Source of the DNA: an uncultured Eubacteriales bacterium
Lineage (GTDB): Bacteria; Bacillota; Clostridia; Oscillospirales; Acutalibacteraceae
Reading direction: 5' to 3'
DNA: 64,000 bases
Assembly: GCA_910584745.1 (NCBI GenBank)
Contig: CAJUDG010000001.1
Location: 286,511 to 350,510, forward strand
Part shown: in pieces, positions 33,103 to 42,282 of the stretch
Layout of the letters: each line of letters opens with the position of its first letter
How positions within the stretch are numbered: the stretch's first letter is position 1
Made by a program: the position numbers and the translations under genes
Notes under the pieces: generated by a model
Databases searched by the model: none
Told to the model about the DNA's origin: nothing
The model's input: the letters and a program-made list of their open reading frames with translations, nothing else

Positions 33103-34311
33103 TCAGTTCTCAAAGAACTTTGAGTGTATGGCCTCCACCGCCCGGTCGCTGTCGGACTTGTGCACCAGGACGGATATCTTTATCTCGCTGGTGGATATCA
33201 TCTGTATGTTCACGTTGCGGCTGAAAAGGGCCTCGAACATCTCGGCGGCCACGCCCGGGTGGGTCTCCATGCCCGCGCCCACAATGGACACCTTTGACAC
33301 ATTGTCATCGGCCACAAGGCTTGTGGCGCCCAGCTTCTCGGTGTACTCCTTCAAAAGCTCGATGGTGTCCTCCATGCGGTCCTTCTCCACGGTGAAGCTG
33401 ATGTCCTTGGTGCCGTTGCGGCCGATGGACTGGAGTATTATGTCCACGTTGGTGCCCTTTGACGAGAGCTTTGAGAAAATTTTATAGGCAAGGCCCGGCT
33501 TATCCGGCACGCCGATTATCGAGATGCGGGCGATATTATCGTCCTTCGCCACGCCGCTTAAAAGCATCTGTTCCACGCTGTTATCCTCCTTCACGATGGT
33601 CCCCTTGGCGCCGGTCAGGCTTGAGAGGACCTCCAGCTCGATATTGTATTTCTTCGCCATCTCCACAGAGCGGTTATGCAGCACCTGGGCCCCAAGGGTC
33701 GCAAGCTCCAGCATCTCGTCATAGGTGATGGAGTCCAGCTTCTTGGCCCCGGGTATCTTCCTGGGGTCGGCGGTGTACACGCCGTCCACGTCGGTGTATA
33801 TCTGGCACAGGTCCGCGTGCATGGCCGCCGCCATGGCAACGGCGCTGGTGTCGCTGCCGCCCCGGCCCAGAGTGGTCATGTCGCCGTAGCGGTTCACCCC
33901 CTGGAAGCCCGTTATCACCACTATGCGGCGCTTATCCAGCTCCTTCTTGACACGGGAGGTGTCTATCTTCTTTATGCGCGCGTTGCCGTAGTCCGAGGTG
34001 GTGTCGAAGCCAGCCTGCCAGCCCAGCAGGGACACGACGGGATAGCCCATGCGCTCGATGGCCATTGCAAGCAGCGCCGCTGAGATCTGCTCCCCCGAGG
34101 AGAGCAGCATATCCATCTCACGCTTTGAGGGCCGCTGGTTCACCTCGGCGGCCTTTGCGATAAGGTCATCGGTGGTGTCGCCCTGGGCGGATACCACCAC
34201 AAGCACGTCGTTGCCGCCCTTATAGGCATTTGTGACGATATTCGCCACGTTGTCTATCCTCTCGGCGTCACGCACGGAGGTGCCGCCGAATTTCTGTACA
34301 ATTAAAGCCAT
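33103..34311 (-). CDS. lysC: Aspartate kinase
   Basis: 402 residues from MALIVQKFGGTSV (GAGGGG 6 nt upstream; the TTG two codons earlier is less likely). N-terminal kinase domain with KFGGTSVRDAERI and VTGFQGVNRYGDMTTLGRGGSDTSAVA; C-terminal pair of ACT domains (VSIVGAGMETHPGVAAEMFEAL) for feedback control by lysine and/or threonine. First step of aspartate-family amino acid synthesis. Own promoter 34 bp upstream; the hom-thrB genes lie immediately upstream on the same strand. Confidence 0.95.
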   Translation of the reverse strand: MALIVQKFGGTSVRDAERIDNVANIVTNAYKGGNDVLVVVSAQGDTTDDLIAKAAEVNQRPSKREMDMLLSSGEQISAALLAMAIERMGYPVVSLLGWQAGFDTTSDYGNARIKKIDTSRVKKELDKRRIVVITGFQGVNRYGDMTTLGRGGSDTSAVAMAAAMHADLCQIYTDVDGVYTADPRKIPGAKKLDSITYDEMLELATLGAQVLHNRSVEMAKKYNIELEVLSSLTGAKGTIVKEDNSVEQMLLSGVAKDDNIARISIIGVPDKPGLAYKIFSKLSSKGTNVDIILQSIGRNGTKDISFTVEKDRMEDTIELLKEYTEKLGATSLVADDNVSKVSIVGAGMETHPGVAAEMFEALFSRNVNIQMISTSEIKISVLVHKSDSDRAVEAIHSKFFEN

Positions 34312-34344
34312 ATACAACCCCTCTATGCTTTTTTAGTTTTGCAT

Positions 34345-34374
34345 ATTATAGCGCTAAAATATTACCCCTGTCAA
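34345..34374 (-). promoter_or_regulatory. lysC promoter
   Basis: Minus strand TTGACA (34369-34374), 18 bp, TATAAT (34345-34350). No riboswitch-like leader fits in the 34 bp to the start codon. Confidence 0.8.
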
Positions 34375-34442
34375 TACGGGCGGGGAATTTCCGGCGATTT
34401 ATACATTCGTATGCAGGGATACCGGAATTCTTGCGGGCAGGT

Positions 34443-35015
34443 TTAACGCCTGTTTCTGATAAGACGGTTCCCAAGCCAGAGCAGCCAGCTTATGAGCAGC
34501 AGCCCTGCCGCCGCCGCGATAACAAAAACTACCGTGAAAGCTATGCCCACCTGCCCATAGTCCAGGAAGAAGTATATATAATTCCCCGTGGCCGCTCCAA
34601 AAATCAGCGCGAACGCCAGATAAGCCCCGGGCATCAACACCGCCGCGGGCACCCATTTCAAAGGGACCTGCCGCATATCCGCGGCGAAGATAAAATACAC
34701 CGTCGCGGCCAGAGGGTCCAAAAGGTGCAGGAACAGGAACGCGCCGGAAAAGCTGAAATTGCCGGAAAACGCCAGACACGTCCCCATGACCAGCAGGAGC
34801 AGAACCGCAAAGCAGAGATAGAGCGCCTGGAGGACCCTTACATCTATAAGAGTACAGACCCCCGCCGCCAGGAAGAAAATCCCCGCAAGGAAGTTGCTCA
34901 TAAAGGTCAGCTCATACATGAACCTCATGTGCTGCCAGTAGAGCGCCAGGGCCGAGGCTGTCAGAAGTATGCCTATGGCCAGCTGCGCTGCGGCCCGGAT
35001 ATCCTTCCTTGTCAT
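34443..35015 (-). CDS. Pr6Pr-family multispanning membrane protein
   Basis: 190 residues with about six hydrophobic helices (LAIGILLTASALALYW; MSNFLAGIFFLAAGVCTL; YLCFAVLLLLVMGTCLAF; FLFLHLLDPLAATVYFIF; AVLMPGAYLAFALIFG; FTVVFVIAAAAGLLLISWLL). The six-helix arrangement and the FMYELTFMSNFLAG start recall the Pr6Pr (FAR-17a/AIG1-like) membrane family. The start overlaps the thrB stop by 4 bp. No role in threonine synthesis is known; it may be a passenger. Confidence 0.65.
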   Translation of the reverse strand: MTRKDIRAAAQLAIGILLTASALALYWQHMRFMYELTFMSNFLAGIFFLAAGVCTLIDVRVLQALYLCFAVLLLLVMGTCLAFSGNFSFSGAFLFLHLLDPLAATVYFIFAADMRQVPLKWVPAAVLMPGAYLAFALIFGAATGNYIYFFLDYGQVGIAFTVVFVIAAAAGLLLISWLLWLGNRLIRNRR

Positions 35016-35908
35016 TCTATGACCACCTTGGCCCCCTCCTGGTCCGCCTGGAGTATCTCCACCCGCCAGCCGGTTATGCCCTTGTCCTCCAGGTGGGAGA
35101 TGCAGCTTTTGCCGAAGGCCCCGGCATTCTCCGTCTCTATCATGGCGATAATGGTGGGCCCCGCGCCGCTGACGTAGGTGCCCAATGAGCCCAGCTCATA
35201 ACTCATCCTGAACACGTTGTCATAGTTCTCGATTAGCCCAGAGCGGTAGGGCTGGTGTATGCGGTCCTGGACGGCCACGCGCAGGTTATGCAGCTCCCCC
35301 GAGAACAGGGAGGCCGTCATCAGCCCCGAGCGGGAGAGGTTATACACCGCGTCCTCACGGCTGTACTCCTTTGGCAGGGCGGCCCGGGCCTTCTCGGTCT
35401 TCAGCTCGAAGGGGGGTATCATCACCGCGAAGCGTATCTTGTCGCTGACGGGCACGCTGACGCTGTAGACCCTCTCCCCCTCCATGGCCGAGGCCACAAG
35501 GCCCCCCGAGAGGGCGGGGCTGGTGTTGTCCGGGTGGCCCTCTATCTTGGCCGCGAGGTTTATAAGGTCCGTATGCGACAGTGGGTTGCCCATAAAGCGG
35601 TTGGCGGCCAAAATGCCCGCCACTATGCAGGCCGAGCTGCTGCCCAGCCCTCTGGCCATGGGTATGTTGTTCTCCTGGATAATTTTCAGCCCCGGCAGCT
35701 TTTTGCCGCAGATATCATACAGGTGGCTGGCCGCCCAGAAGATGAGGTTGCTCTCGTCCTTCGGCACGTCCAGGCCATCGGTGCAGCTTATGTCAAGTCC
35801 GTCGTACTCCTCCACCCAGACCCGGTTCTTCATGGTCAGGGCTATCCCCAAGGAGTCAAAGCCGGAGCCCAGGTTGGCGCTGGTGGCCGGCACATCTATG
35901 CGTATCAT
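35012..35908 (-). CDS. thrB: Homoserine kinase
   Basis: 298 residues, GHMP kinase. The ATP-binding glycine-rich loop is IPMARGLGSSSACIVAG (about residue 90). The N-terminus IRIDVPATSANLGSGFDSLGIAL is typical for ThrB. C-terminal GTYVSGAGPTIIAMI is the third GHMP motif. It phosphorylates L-homoserine on the path to threonine. 12 bp after hom; threonine synthase (thrC) is not in this window. Confidence 0.94.
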   Translation of the reverse strand: MIRIDVPATSANLGSGFDSLGIALTMKNRVWVEEYDGLDISCTDGLDVPKDESNLIFWAASHLYDICGKKLPGLKIIQENNIPMARGLGSSSACIVAGILAANRFMGNPLSHTDLINLAAKIEGHPDNTSPALSGGLVASAMEGERVYSVSVPVSDKIRFAVMIPPFELKTEKARAALPKEYSREDAVYNLSRSGLMTASLFSGELHNLRVAVQDRIHQPYRSGLIENYDNVFRMSYELGSLGTYVSGAGPTIIAMIETENAGAFGKSCISHLEDKGITGWRVEILQADQEGAKVVIE

Positions 35909-35920
35909 TCAGCGCCCCCC

Positions 35921-37168
35921 TTAAAAGTCCGAAATTCTCAGCCGGTCAAGGACCCTTACGCCACTCTGCTCAAGCCGCTTAAGGCACTCTGTTATCCCGG
36001 CCTCGCTTATGTTCTTAACGGTGACCCCCGCCTCGCCGGGAGCCTCCTCTCTGCGGACTATCCGCGCCGCTCCGGGCAGGGCCTCTGCGGCCTTGGCAAA
36101 GGCCTCGTCAGAGGAGCAGTCCCCCTGGACCCGCAGGAAGAAGTCGCCCTTAATGTTCTCGAAGGGCTCGATATAGTCGGGCTTGGCGTCCTCCCAGAAC
36201 AGGTATTTTCTGGCCTTCAAATGCTTCACGCAGTCGATGACGTCCGCCACAACGGCGCTGGCCGTGGGCAGCTTTCCGGCCCCCTTGCCGTAGAACATCA
36301 CGTCGCCGGTAGCGTCCCCCCGGACCACTATGCCGTTGAACACGTCGTCAACATTTGCAAGCTGGCTCTCCCGGCTGATGAGCATCGGGGCCACCATGAT
36401 GGCTATGCGGCCGTTCTCCAGCATACTCACCTGGCCGATGAGCTTTATCACCCCGCCCCAGGCGTCGGCATAGGCCACGTCCTGGGGGGTCACCTTTGTG
36501 ATGCCCTCGGTGTGCACGTCCTCGGGGTACACGTGGGTGCCGAAAGCAAGGCTCGCCAGAATACATATCTTCCGGCAGGCGTCCGCGCCCTCCACGTCGG
36601 CGGAGGGGTCCCGCTCGGCATAGCCCAGCTCCTGGGCAAGCTTAAGGGCCTCCTCAAAGGCCATATGCTCGCGTATCATCTTTGTCAAAATAAAGTTGGT
36701 GGTGCCGTTCAAAATGCCCGCTATCTCGCTGACCTCGTTGGCCGCAAGGCACTGGCTGATGGGCCGGATGATGGGTATGCCGCCGCCGACGCTGGCCTCA
36801 AAGAGGAAATTCAGGTTGTTCCTCTGCGCGAGAGCCAGAAGCTCCGCGCCCTTGGCGGCCACAAGCTCCTTGTTGGAGGTCACCACTGACTTGCCGTTTT
36901 CAAGGCAGCTGCGCACGAAGGTATACGCCGGCTCAAGGCCGCCCATGCACTCCACCACTATGGTGACCTCCGGGTCCTCAAGGATAACGTTAAAGTCCTT
37001 TGTAAAGCTGCCCGCGTATGGAAGCTCCGGGAACTCCCTAAGGTCCAGGATATGCTTTACCCTTATCTCCTCCTTGGCCCGGCGGGTGATGCTGTCCGTA
37101 TGGGTCAAAAGCACCTCCAGCACGCCAGAGCCTACCACTCCGTGGCCCAATACTGCGATATCTGCCAT
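35921..37168 (-). CDS. hom: Homoserine dehydrogenase
   Basis: 415 residues from MADIAVLGHGVVGSGVLEVL (GGGAAG about 10 nt upstream). NAD(P)-binding GHGVVGSGV; catalytic domain with FEASVGGGIPIIRPI and GILNGTTNFILTKM; C-terminal ACT domain (VRVQG...ALPGAARIVRREEAPGEAGVTVKNISEAG) for threonine feedback. It converts aspartate semialdehyde to homoserine. Begins 43 bp after the PBP1A stop without an obvious promoter, so readthrough from the PBP gene is likely. Confidence 0.94.
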   Translation of the reverse strand: MADIAVLGHGVVGSGVLEVLLTHTDSITRRAKEEIRVKHILDLREFPELPYAGSFTKDFNVILEDPEVTIVVECMGGLEPAYTFVRSCLENGKSVVTSNKELVAAKGAELLALAQRNNLNFLFEASVGGGIPIIRPISQCLAANEVSEIAGILNGTTNFILTKMIREHMAFEEALKLAQELGYAERDPSADVEGADACRKICILASLAFGTHVYPEDVHTEGITKVTPQDVAYADAWGGVIKLIGQVSMLENGRIAIMVAPMLISRESQLANVDDVFNGIVVRGDATGDVMFYGKGAGKLPTASAVVADVIDCVKHLKARKYLFWEDAKPDYIEPFENIKGDFFLRVQGDCSSDEAFAKAAEALPGAARIVRREEAPGEAGVTVKNISEAGITECLKRLEQSGVRVLDRLRISDF

Positions 37169-37210
37169 GTTTCTCACTTCCCAAAATTTATTTTATGCTG
37201 CTATAACTGT

Positions 37211-39706
37211 CTATTCCGGCACGTCCGGGGTGTGGTCCGGCGGGGGCTCGTCCGTGGGTTCATCCGTCGGCTCCTGAGTGGGCTCCTGGGTCGGCTCCTG
37301 AGTGGGCTCGTCGGTGGGCGTGTCAGAAGGCGTCGGGTTAAAGCTTGGCGGCGGGTCCGGTGTTATGGGCGGGTCCGAGGGCCCGGAGCTGGGGTCTGTA
37401 CTGGGGTCTGTGCTGGGGCTGGCGCTGGGCGATACCGACGGCTTTACCGAGGGCGCAGCGGACGGCGAAGCGGAGGGCGACGGCGAGGGGCCGGTGATAT
37501 GGTCAGAGCCGCCGTTGCAGGTGCCCGGGGCGTTGCCCGACTCGTACCAGCCAGAGGCCGTGTTGAAGCAGTTTGGCCCCGCCAGCTTGCCGGAGCTGCG
37601 GCAGAAGGCCAGCTCCTGGACGTTGTCGCTGAGGATCCAGTGGGCGTCCCCCCAGTCGTAGTTCTCGTTCATATAGTTCATCACGGTCTTCCATATGCGC
37701 ATGGACATGCTGCCGTCTCCCAGCTCCCTGGAATAGGTATAGCCGTTCCAGACGCCCGCCACGCAGAAGCGCGTGCCCCCCACGAAGTACAGGTCATAGT
37801 CGTCGTCGGTGGTGCCGGTCTTGCCAAAGACCTCCATGGGCATGTCCGCAAGATAGCCGCCGGTGGAGTTGGAATAGTAGATGGGCTTGTGCAGGAGCTT
37901 GTTCATTATGGTGGCGCTCTCCTCACGCATGACCCGGTCGCCGCTCTCCATGCCGTCGCGGTTGTCCAGGATGACGCTGCCGTTATGGTCCTGGACGTAA
38001 TAGTAGGTGACCGGCCTGTGGTATACGCCGCCGTTGGCGAAGATCTGATAGCCCGCGGTCATGTCCGCCACGGTGACCCCCCAGTGCTGGGTGCCAAGGG
38101 CCATGGCCGAGCGGCTGTGGGCGTCCACGTCGGCGGTAAGGGTGGAGAAGTGCAGCTTTTCCGTCAGCCACTCATAGCAGGCCTCTGGGGTAAGGGTCGT
38201 GCACAGCTGGGCCGCCGGGGCGTTCATGGACATCTCGATGGCCTGGTCCACGCACATATAGTCGGTATACCTGCCGTTCCAGTTGGCGGGCCCGGGCTCG
38301 CCGCCCTCGCCGTTCCAGTCCGCAAGGGGCTGGTTTTTAAGCAGCGTGCCGAAGGTTATGGTGCCGGTCTCTATCCCCAGTGGGTAGGGGCTCACGGTCT
38401 TCATGGAGGAGCCGCAGGGGCGCATGGCCTGGGTGGCGTTGCTGTAGAGCAGCGCGCCGTTGCGCTCGTACCGGCTGCCAATGGTGACCAGCACCCGGCC
38501 GGTATAGGGGTCCATGGCGTAAAAGCCCGTGTCTATATCGTCGTCGTCGGGCAGCATATCGTAGTTTGTCAAAAACAGCCGCTCGATATCGTTTTGCATC
38601 TTATAGTCCATGGCGCAGTAGATGGACAGGCCGCCGTTATACATGACGGTCTCGGCGTACTCCTCGGAGTAGCCGTACTTGTCCATCAGGTCGTCCTTCA
38701 CCTGGTTGAAGCAGTCGTCGATGTACCAGTTCCACTTGCCCAGGTCCTGCTCGGAGTCCTCGTCCTCGCTGTCGATATCCGCGCCGATAAAGTCCATGGT
38801 GGCAAGCTCCGCCTTGGCCTCGTTGTACTGGGCCCTGGTTATAGGCTGCAAATGCTCTGTGTCAAGCTCTCCGGACTCTGACAGCTCCAGCATACGGTCC
38901 AGCACCGTCAGGGCCTTTTTCTTGCTGTCCTCGGGGAAGATAAGGGGGTTATACTGGTAGGGGTTCTGGGTTATGCCCGCAATAAGGGCGCACTCGGCCA
39001 GAGAGCACTCGGTTATGCTCTTTTCAAAATAGCACTGGGCGGCGGACTCCACCCCCTGGCAGATGCCGCCGTAGTTGACTATATTCAGATAGGCCTCTAA
39101 GATCTGGGCCTTTGTGTACTTGTCCTTCTCCATGTTTAGGGCGGTGAATATCTCCGTGACCTTGCGCATAATGCTCACCTGGTTCTCGCCGGTGATATTC
39201 TTTATCAGCTGCTGCGTAAGGGTGGAGCCGCCGCGCCCGGGCTGGCCGGTCATCAGGTGCAGCACGGCGCCGGCGGTGCCCTTCCAGTCCACCCCCTGGT
39301 GCTGGTAGAAGCGGTGGTCCTCTATGCAGATCTGGGCGGTCTGCATTTGAAGGGGGATGTCAGAAAGGGACATCCACACCCGGTTCTCGTTGCGGTACAG
39401 GGGCAGATACTCGGTTGGGTTCCCCTCGCCGTCCATCAGGTATATCTCGCTGGAGTAGTTGAGGTTGCCCACGTTTATATCCGGGGGCTCGGCGTTTCTG
39501 AAGCTGAGGATGTATGAGGCCACCGAGAGGAAGACCAAGAGCCCAGTGATGGCCGCTATCCAGAACATGGTCTTGAATATTTTCCAGACCATGCCGCCCA
39601 TGGTGGCCACGGTGGCCCCGGCGGATTTGGTGAACTCCCCCTCGGTATGCTGGCTGGGCACGCGCATGGACGTGGTGGTATACCTGTTGATGTCTTCTTT
39701 TCTCAT
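37211..39706 (-). CDS. Bifunctional penicillin-binding protein 1A (GT51 + transpeptidase)
   Basis: 831 residues from MRKEDINRYTTT (GGAGGG 7 nt upstream). One membrane helix at about 45-70; GT51 glycosyltransferase with EDHRFYQHQGVDWKG (catalytic Glu) and GQPGRGGSTLTQQLIKN; transpeptidase with SSMK (CGSSMKTVSPY), SMNAPAAQL and KTGTTDD. The last 90 residues are a low-complexity Pro/Ser/Thr/Asp/Glu tail with repeats of PSxSPS and PTQE/PTDE. It polymerises and crosslinks peptidoglycan. The tail is probably an extracellular spacer. Located directly upstream of hom-thrB. Confidence 0.92.
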   Translation of the reverse strand: MRKEDINRYTTTSMRVPSQHTEGEFTKSAGATVATMGGMVWKIFKTMFWIAAITGLLVFLSVASYILSFRNAEPPDINVGNLNYSSEIYLMDGEGNPTEYLPLYRNENRVWMSLSDIPLQMQTAQICIEDHRFYQHQGVDWKGTAGAVLHLMTGQPGRGGSTLTQQLIKNITGENQVSIMRKVTEIFTALNMEKDKYTKAQILEAYLNIVNYGGICQGVESAAQCYFEKSITECSLAECALIAGITQNPYQYNPLIFPEDSKKKALTVLDRMLELSESGELDTEHLQPITRAQYNEAKAELATMDFIGADIDSEDEDSEQDLGKWNWYIDDCFNQVKDDLMDKYGYSEEYAETVMYNGGLSIYCAMDYKMQNDIERLFLTNYDMLPDDDDIDTGFYAMDPYTGRVLVTIGSRYERNGALLYSNATQAMRPCGSSMKTVSPYPLGIETGTITFGTLLKNQPLADWNGEGGEPGPANWNGRYTDYMCVDQAIEMSMNAPAAQLCTTLTPEACYEWLTEKLHFSTLTADVDAHSRSAMALGTQHWGVTVADMTAGYQIFANGGVYHRPVTYYYVQDHNGSVILDNRDGMESGDRVMREESATIMNKLLHKPIYYSNSTGGYLADMPMEVFGKTGTTDDDYDLYFVGGTRFCVAGVWNGYTYSRELGDGSMSMRIWKTVMNYMNENYDWGDAHWILSDNVQELAFCRSSGKLAGPNCFNTASGWYESGNAPGTCNGGSDHITGPSPSPSASPSAAPSVKPSVSPSASPSTDPSTDPSSGPSDPPITPDPPPSFNPTPSDTPTDEPTQEPTQEPTQEPTDEPTDEPPPDHTPDVPE

Positions 39707-39863
39707 AGGCTGTCCCTCCATATTTACAGAATGTTCCGGTTTTTTATTCTCTATACTATGTTAACTGTCAATATTTTGATAGCCTGTCCAAATACTGGCA
39801 TAAAATGCGGACATACGTGGCAGAATAGGCGTATCTCAGGCTATGAAAAGGAAGGCGACGAAT

Positions 39864-40265
39864 ATGACGTACAGACGCTATAAGACCCTTACGATAATTC
39901 TGCTGATAGTCACGGTGATCGCCCTTTTGCTCTCGGCGGTGATGCTCAGTATCAGCCGGGGCGCGGCCGCCGCGTCCGGAGAGCCGGAAAACCCGCCGGA
40001 GAGCGCTACTAGGGTATATTATACCCCAAAGCCCGCCCCAAGTCAAGAAAACAGCGAAACCGAAGAAAATCAGACGGAGGGCGGATTTCTTGTCACAATT
40101 TACCGTGGGGGCATCGGCGTGTTCCAGCCGGGCAAATCCGTGCCGGTGCTCACAAAGAACGCAGAGGTCTACCTGCTGCCCCAGGAGGACATAAAGCTGC
40201 TGCGCGACGGCATCTGGGCCAGGGACCTGTCCCACGCCAAGGAGATCCTTGAGGACTTCGACTGA
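39864..40265 (+). CDS. BofC C-terminal domain-like membrane-anchored protein
   Basis: 133 residues from MTYRRYKTL; GGAAGG stands 8 nt upstream of this ATG. One N-terminal helix (TLTIILLIVTVIALLLSAVMLSI), a Pro/Ser/Glu-rich linker, then a compact domain: FLVTIYRGGIGVFQPGKSVPVLTKNAEVYLLPQEDIKLLRDGIWARDLSHAKEILEDF. This matches the BofC-C-type pattern seen in clostridial proteins. BofC in Bacillus acts in the forespore-to-mother-cell signal for sigma-K. The similarity is by pattern only. A -35/-10-like TTGATA-N17-CATAAA lies upstream. Confidence 0.6.
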   Translation: MTYRRYKTLTIILLIVTVIALLLSAVMLSISRGAAAASGEPENPPESATRVYYTPKPAPSQENSETEENQTEGGFLVTIYRGGIGVFQPGKSVPVLTKNAEVYLLPQEDIKLLRDGIWARDLSHAKEILEDFD

Positions 40266-40276
40266 GGCCCGCAAAA

Positions 40277-40317
40277 AAGCGAGCGCCCTGCCGGGAAAAC
40301 CGGCAGGGCGCTCGCTT
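40277..40317. terminator. Strong bidirectional terminator
   Basis: 18-bp perfect stem AAGCGAGCGCCCTGCCGG with complementary arm and GAAAA loop, between the BofC-like gene and the convergent recombinase gene. Confidence 0.85.
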
Positions 40318-40336
40318 CCTGCTTTAAGGGCTTTGC

Positions 40337-42004
40337 TTACTTCAGGCCCTTCTCGTAGCTCTCGATCATCTTCTTGAACGTGTGACCCGCACGACCTCTG
40401 AGATTCTGAAGGTACTTGTCCGTTGTCTCCCCGGTAAATATCTTGATTTGCAGGAGCATACGACCCTCCTCCGGGGTCACATATATCTTGTCGATATACT
40501 TATCCACAAACTCCTTGTTGATGATGCCCTCCGCCGCGTCCCGCTTGGCCTCATAGAGCACCCGGCGGATGGTGTCGATGTGCTTTTTCAGCTCGCCCCG
40601 GGAGAGCTGGCTTTGCTCAAGCTCGTAGATCTGTTTCTCAGCATCGCTGATCTCCTGGTCGCAGGCCTTGTTCATGGAGAGGAAGTCCCGGTCGGACAGC
40701 TCGCCCATGGCGTTGAAGCCCAGCAGCTTGGACTTCTTCTTTTGGGCCAGCCCAATTTTGTTTTGCAGATCTTCTATCTGCCGGGCCGTGTCCCCGTCAT
40801 CTTGCAGGGACTTGTACATCTCTACATATTCCTCAATGAGGGCCTCGGCGTCGGCCTCTGTCTCGCTGAACACCTGGAAGAGCAGGGGCTTGATTTCTTC
40901 TTCATAGATGGCAAAAGACGGACAGGCGTCCGCGCCGTTTTTTATTTTGCCGGAACAGACCCACTTGCTGTTCTTCTTTCCGTCCCGGCTGACGGAATCC
41001 CGGCGGTAGTAGGCCGCGCCGCAATGGGTGCAGATGAGCTTGCCGGTGAGGAGATTGGCGTGGTTGCATATGCCCTGGCGGTTCTTTACGTCCTCGCTGC
41101 GCTTGTGCAGGACTTGGTTGGCGCGCTCCCACAAGTCCTCATCCACAATGGCGGGCACAATCTCCCCTGTCTCGTCCTTAAACATCACCCACTCCTCCGG
41201 GGGGAGGAATTTCTGCTTCTTGGTGAACAGGTCCACCACTTTCACCTTGTTGCCAACATAATATCCTTTATATTTAGGATTAGAGATCATGCCCGACATG
41301 GTGGTGTGGGCGATGCGGTTGCCGTTGTGGTTGCGGTAGCCCTTCTCCCAGAAGATGGTCTCGATCTGCTTCATGCTGTGCTCGCCGGTAGCGTAGAGCT
41401 CGAAAAGCTCTTGGACCATTCGGGCCTCGTCCTCGTCAATCACCAGCCGGCCGCCATCCTTTATATAGCCGAAAATGCGGCTGTTGCCCAGCACCACGCT
41501 GTTTTTGATGGCTTGGGCATGGCCGAACTTCACTCGGCTGCTGAGCTTGCGCAGCTCGTCCTGGGCGATGCCGGACATGATGGTGAGCCGCAGCTCGCTG
41601 TCCTCGTCCAGGGTGTTGATGTTGTCGTTCTGGAAGAATACGCCCACCCCGGCGTTCAGCAGCTCCCGGGTGTAGCTGATGGAGTCCAGGGTATTTCTGG
41701 CAAAGCGGCTGATCTCCTTTGTGATGATGAAGTCGAAAACCCCAGCCTTGCCATCCTCTACCATACGGTGGAAGTTTTCCCGGTTCTTGGTGGTAGCCGC
41801 GGAAAGGCCCTCGTCGATGTAGCCCTCTACATATTCCCAGGCGGGGTTCTTGCGGATGAGCTCCTGGTAGTAGGCAATCTGGTTGCCCAGGGAGTTTAAC
41901 TGCTCGTCCTTTTCGCTGGAGACCCGAGCGTAAAAGGTGACGCGCAGGGGCAGGTCGTAGATGGGTCTGGTCTTCAACTGTTGGCGGATGGTATGGATGT
42001 CCAT
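40337..42004 (-). CDS. Large serine recombinase (resolvase/recombinase/zinc-ribbon)
   Basis: 555 residues from MDIHTIRQQ (GGAGG 8 nt upstream). Order of domains: resolvase catalytic domain with YARVSSEKDEQLNSLGNQIAYY (catalytic Ser in ARVSS); recombinase domain GYIKDGGRLVIDEDEARMVQELFELY; zinc ribbon LICTHCGAAYYRR...WVCSGK...CPSF; coiled coil from about residue 400. Such enzymes integrate and excise mobile elements at attB/attP. First gene at the element edge, facing the terminator. Its att sites could not be fixed by eye. Confidence 0.92.
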   Translation of the reverse strand: MDIHTIRQQLKTRPIYDLPLRVTFYARVSSEKDEQLNSLGNQIAYYQELIRKNPAWEYVEGYIDEGLSAATTKNRENFHRMVEDGKAGVFDFIITKEISRFARNTLDSISYTRELLNAGVGVFFQNDNINTLDEDSELRLTIMSGIAQDELRKLSSRVKFGHAQAIKNSVVLGNSRIFGYIKDGGRLVIDEDEARMVQELFELYATGEHSMKQIETIFWEKGYRNHNGNRIAHTTMSGMISNPKYKGYYVGNKVKVVDLFTKKQKFLPPEEWVMFKDETGEIVPAIVDEDLWERANQVLHKRSEDVKNRQGICNHANLLTGKLICTHCGAAYYRRDSVSRDGKKNSKWVCSGKIKNGADACPSFAIYEEEIKPLLFQVFSETEADAEALIEEYVEMYKSLQDDGDTARQIEDLQNKIGLAQKKKSKLLGFNAMGELSDRDFLSMNKACDQEISDAEKQIYELEQSQLSRGELKKHIDTIRRVLYEAKRDAAEGIINKEFVDKYIDKIYVTPEEGRMLLQIKIFTGETTDKYLQNLRGRAGHTFKKMIESYEKGLK

Positions 42005-42042
42005 ATCCCGCACCTCCGTTCAGTTCGTTGTATCATGATTAC

Positions 42043-42071
42043 AGTATAACAGAAAGAAATCGAAAAGGCAA
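42043..42071 (-). promoter_or_regulatory. Promoter of the recombinase gene
   Basis: Minus strand TTGCCT (42066-42071), 17 bp, TATACT (42043-42048), between the 68-residue ORF and the recombinase. Confidence 0.6.
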
Positions 42072-42075
42072 GAGC

Positions 42076-42282
42076 CTAACCGATCATGCGGCGTAGCTTT
42101 TGCCTCTCCTCTTCTGTTATCAGGTTGTGCTGGTACAAGTAGTCATTGAAGTAATTCAGCCAGATTTTGCGAACAACTGCATCGGCTGCCTGTTTTTCCT
42201 TGTGCTGGCTACGGGAAATATTTGGGTGCTTATGGTTATCTTTCAATGTACAGTTATTCTCCTTTCTGACAGAGGACATCAT
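42076..42282 (-). CDS. Small element protein upstream of the recombinase
   Basis: Up to 68 residues. The ATG at 42282 has no Shine-Dalgarno; AAAGGAG inside the reading frame precedes a TTG (42246) by 12 nt, so a 56-residue product is possible. The C-terminal part, KIWLNYFNDYLYQHNLITEEERQKLRRMI, recalls small proteins often seen beside large serine recombinases of Firmicutes elements (short-linker/SHOCT-like motif). Function unknown; a recombination directionality role would be a guess. Confidence 0.6.
   Translation of the reverse strand: MMSSVRKENNCTLKDNHKHPNISRSQHKEKQAADAVVRKIWLNYFNDYLYQHNLITEEERQKLRRMIG

Noticed and set aside
35255..36889. 544-codon plus-strand ORF opposite hom and thrB
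   Set aside because: It spans two real genes and the gap between them on the opposite strand.
37052..38881. 609-codon plus-strand ORF opposite the PBP gene
   Set aside because: Antisense shadow of a GC-rich gene; no ribosome site, and its sequence is dominated by Val/Gly/His/Leu typical of reversed codons.
40382..41899. 505-codon plus-strand ORF opposite the serine recombinase
   Set aside because: Antisense to a well-conserved recombinase; the translation has no motif or Shine-Dalgarno.
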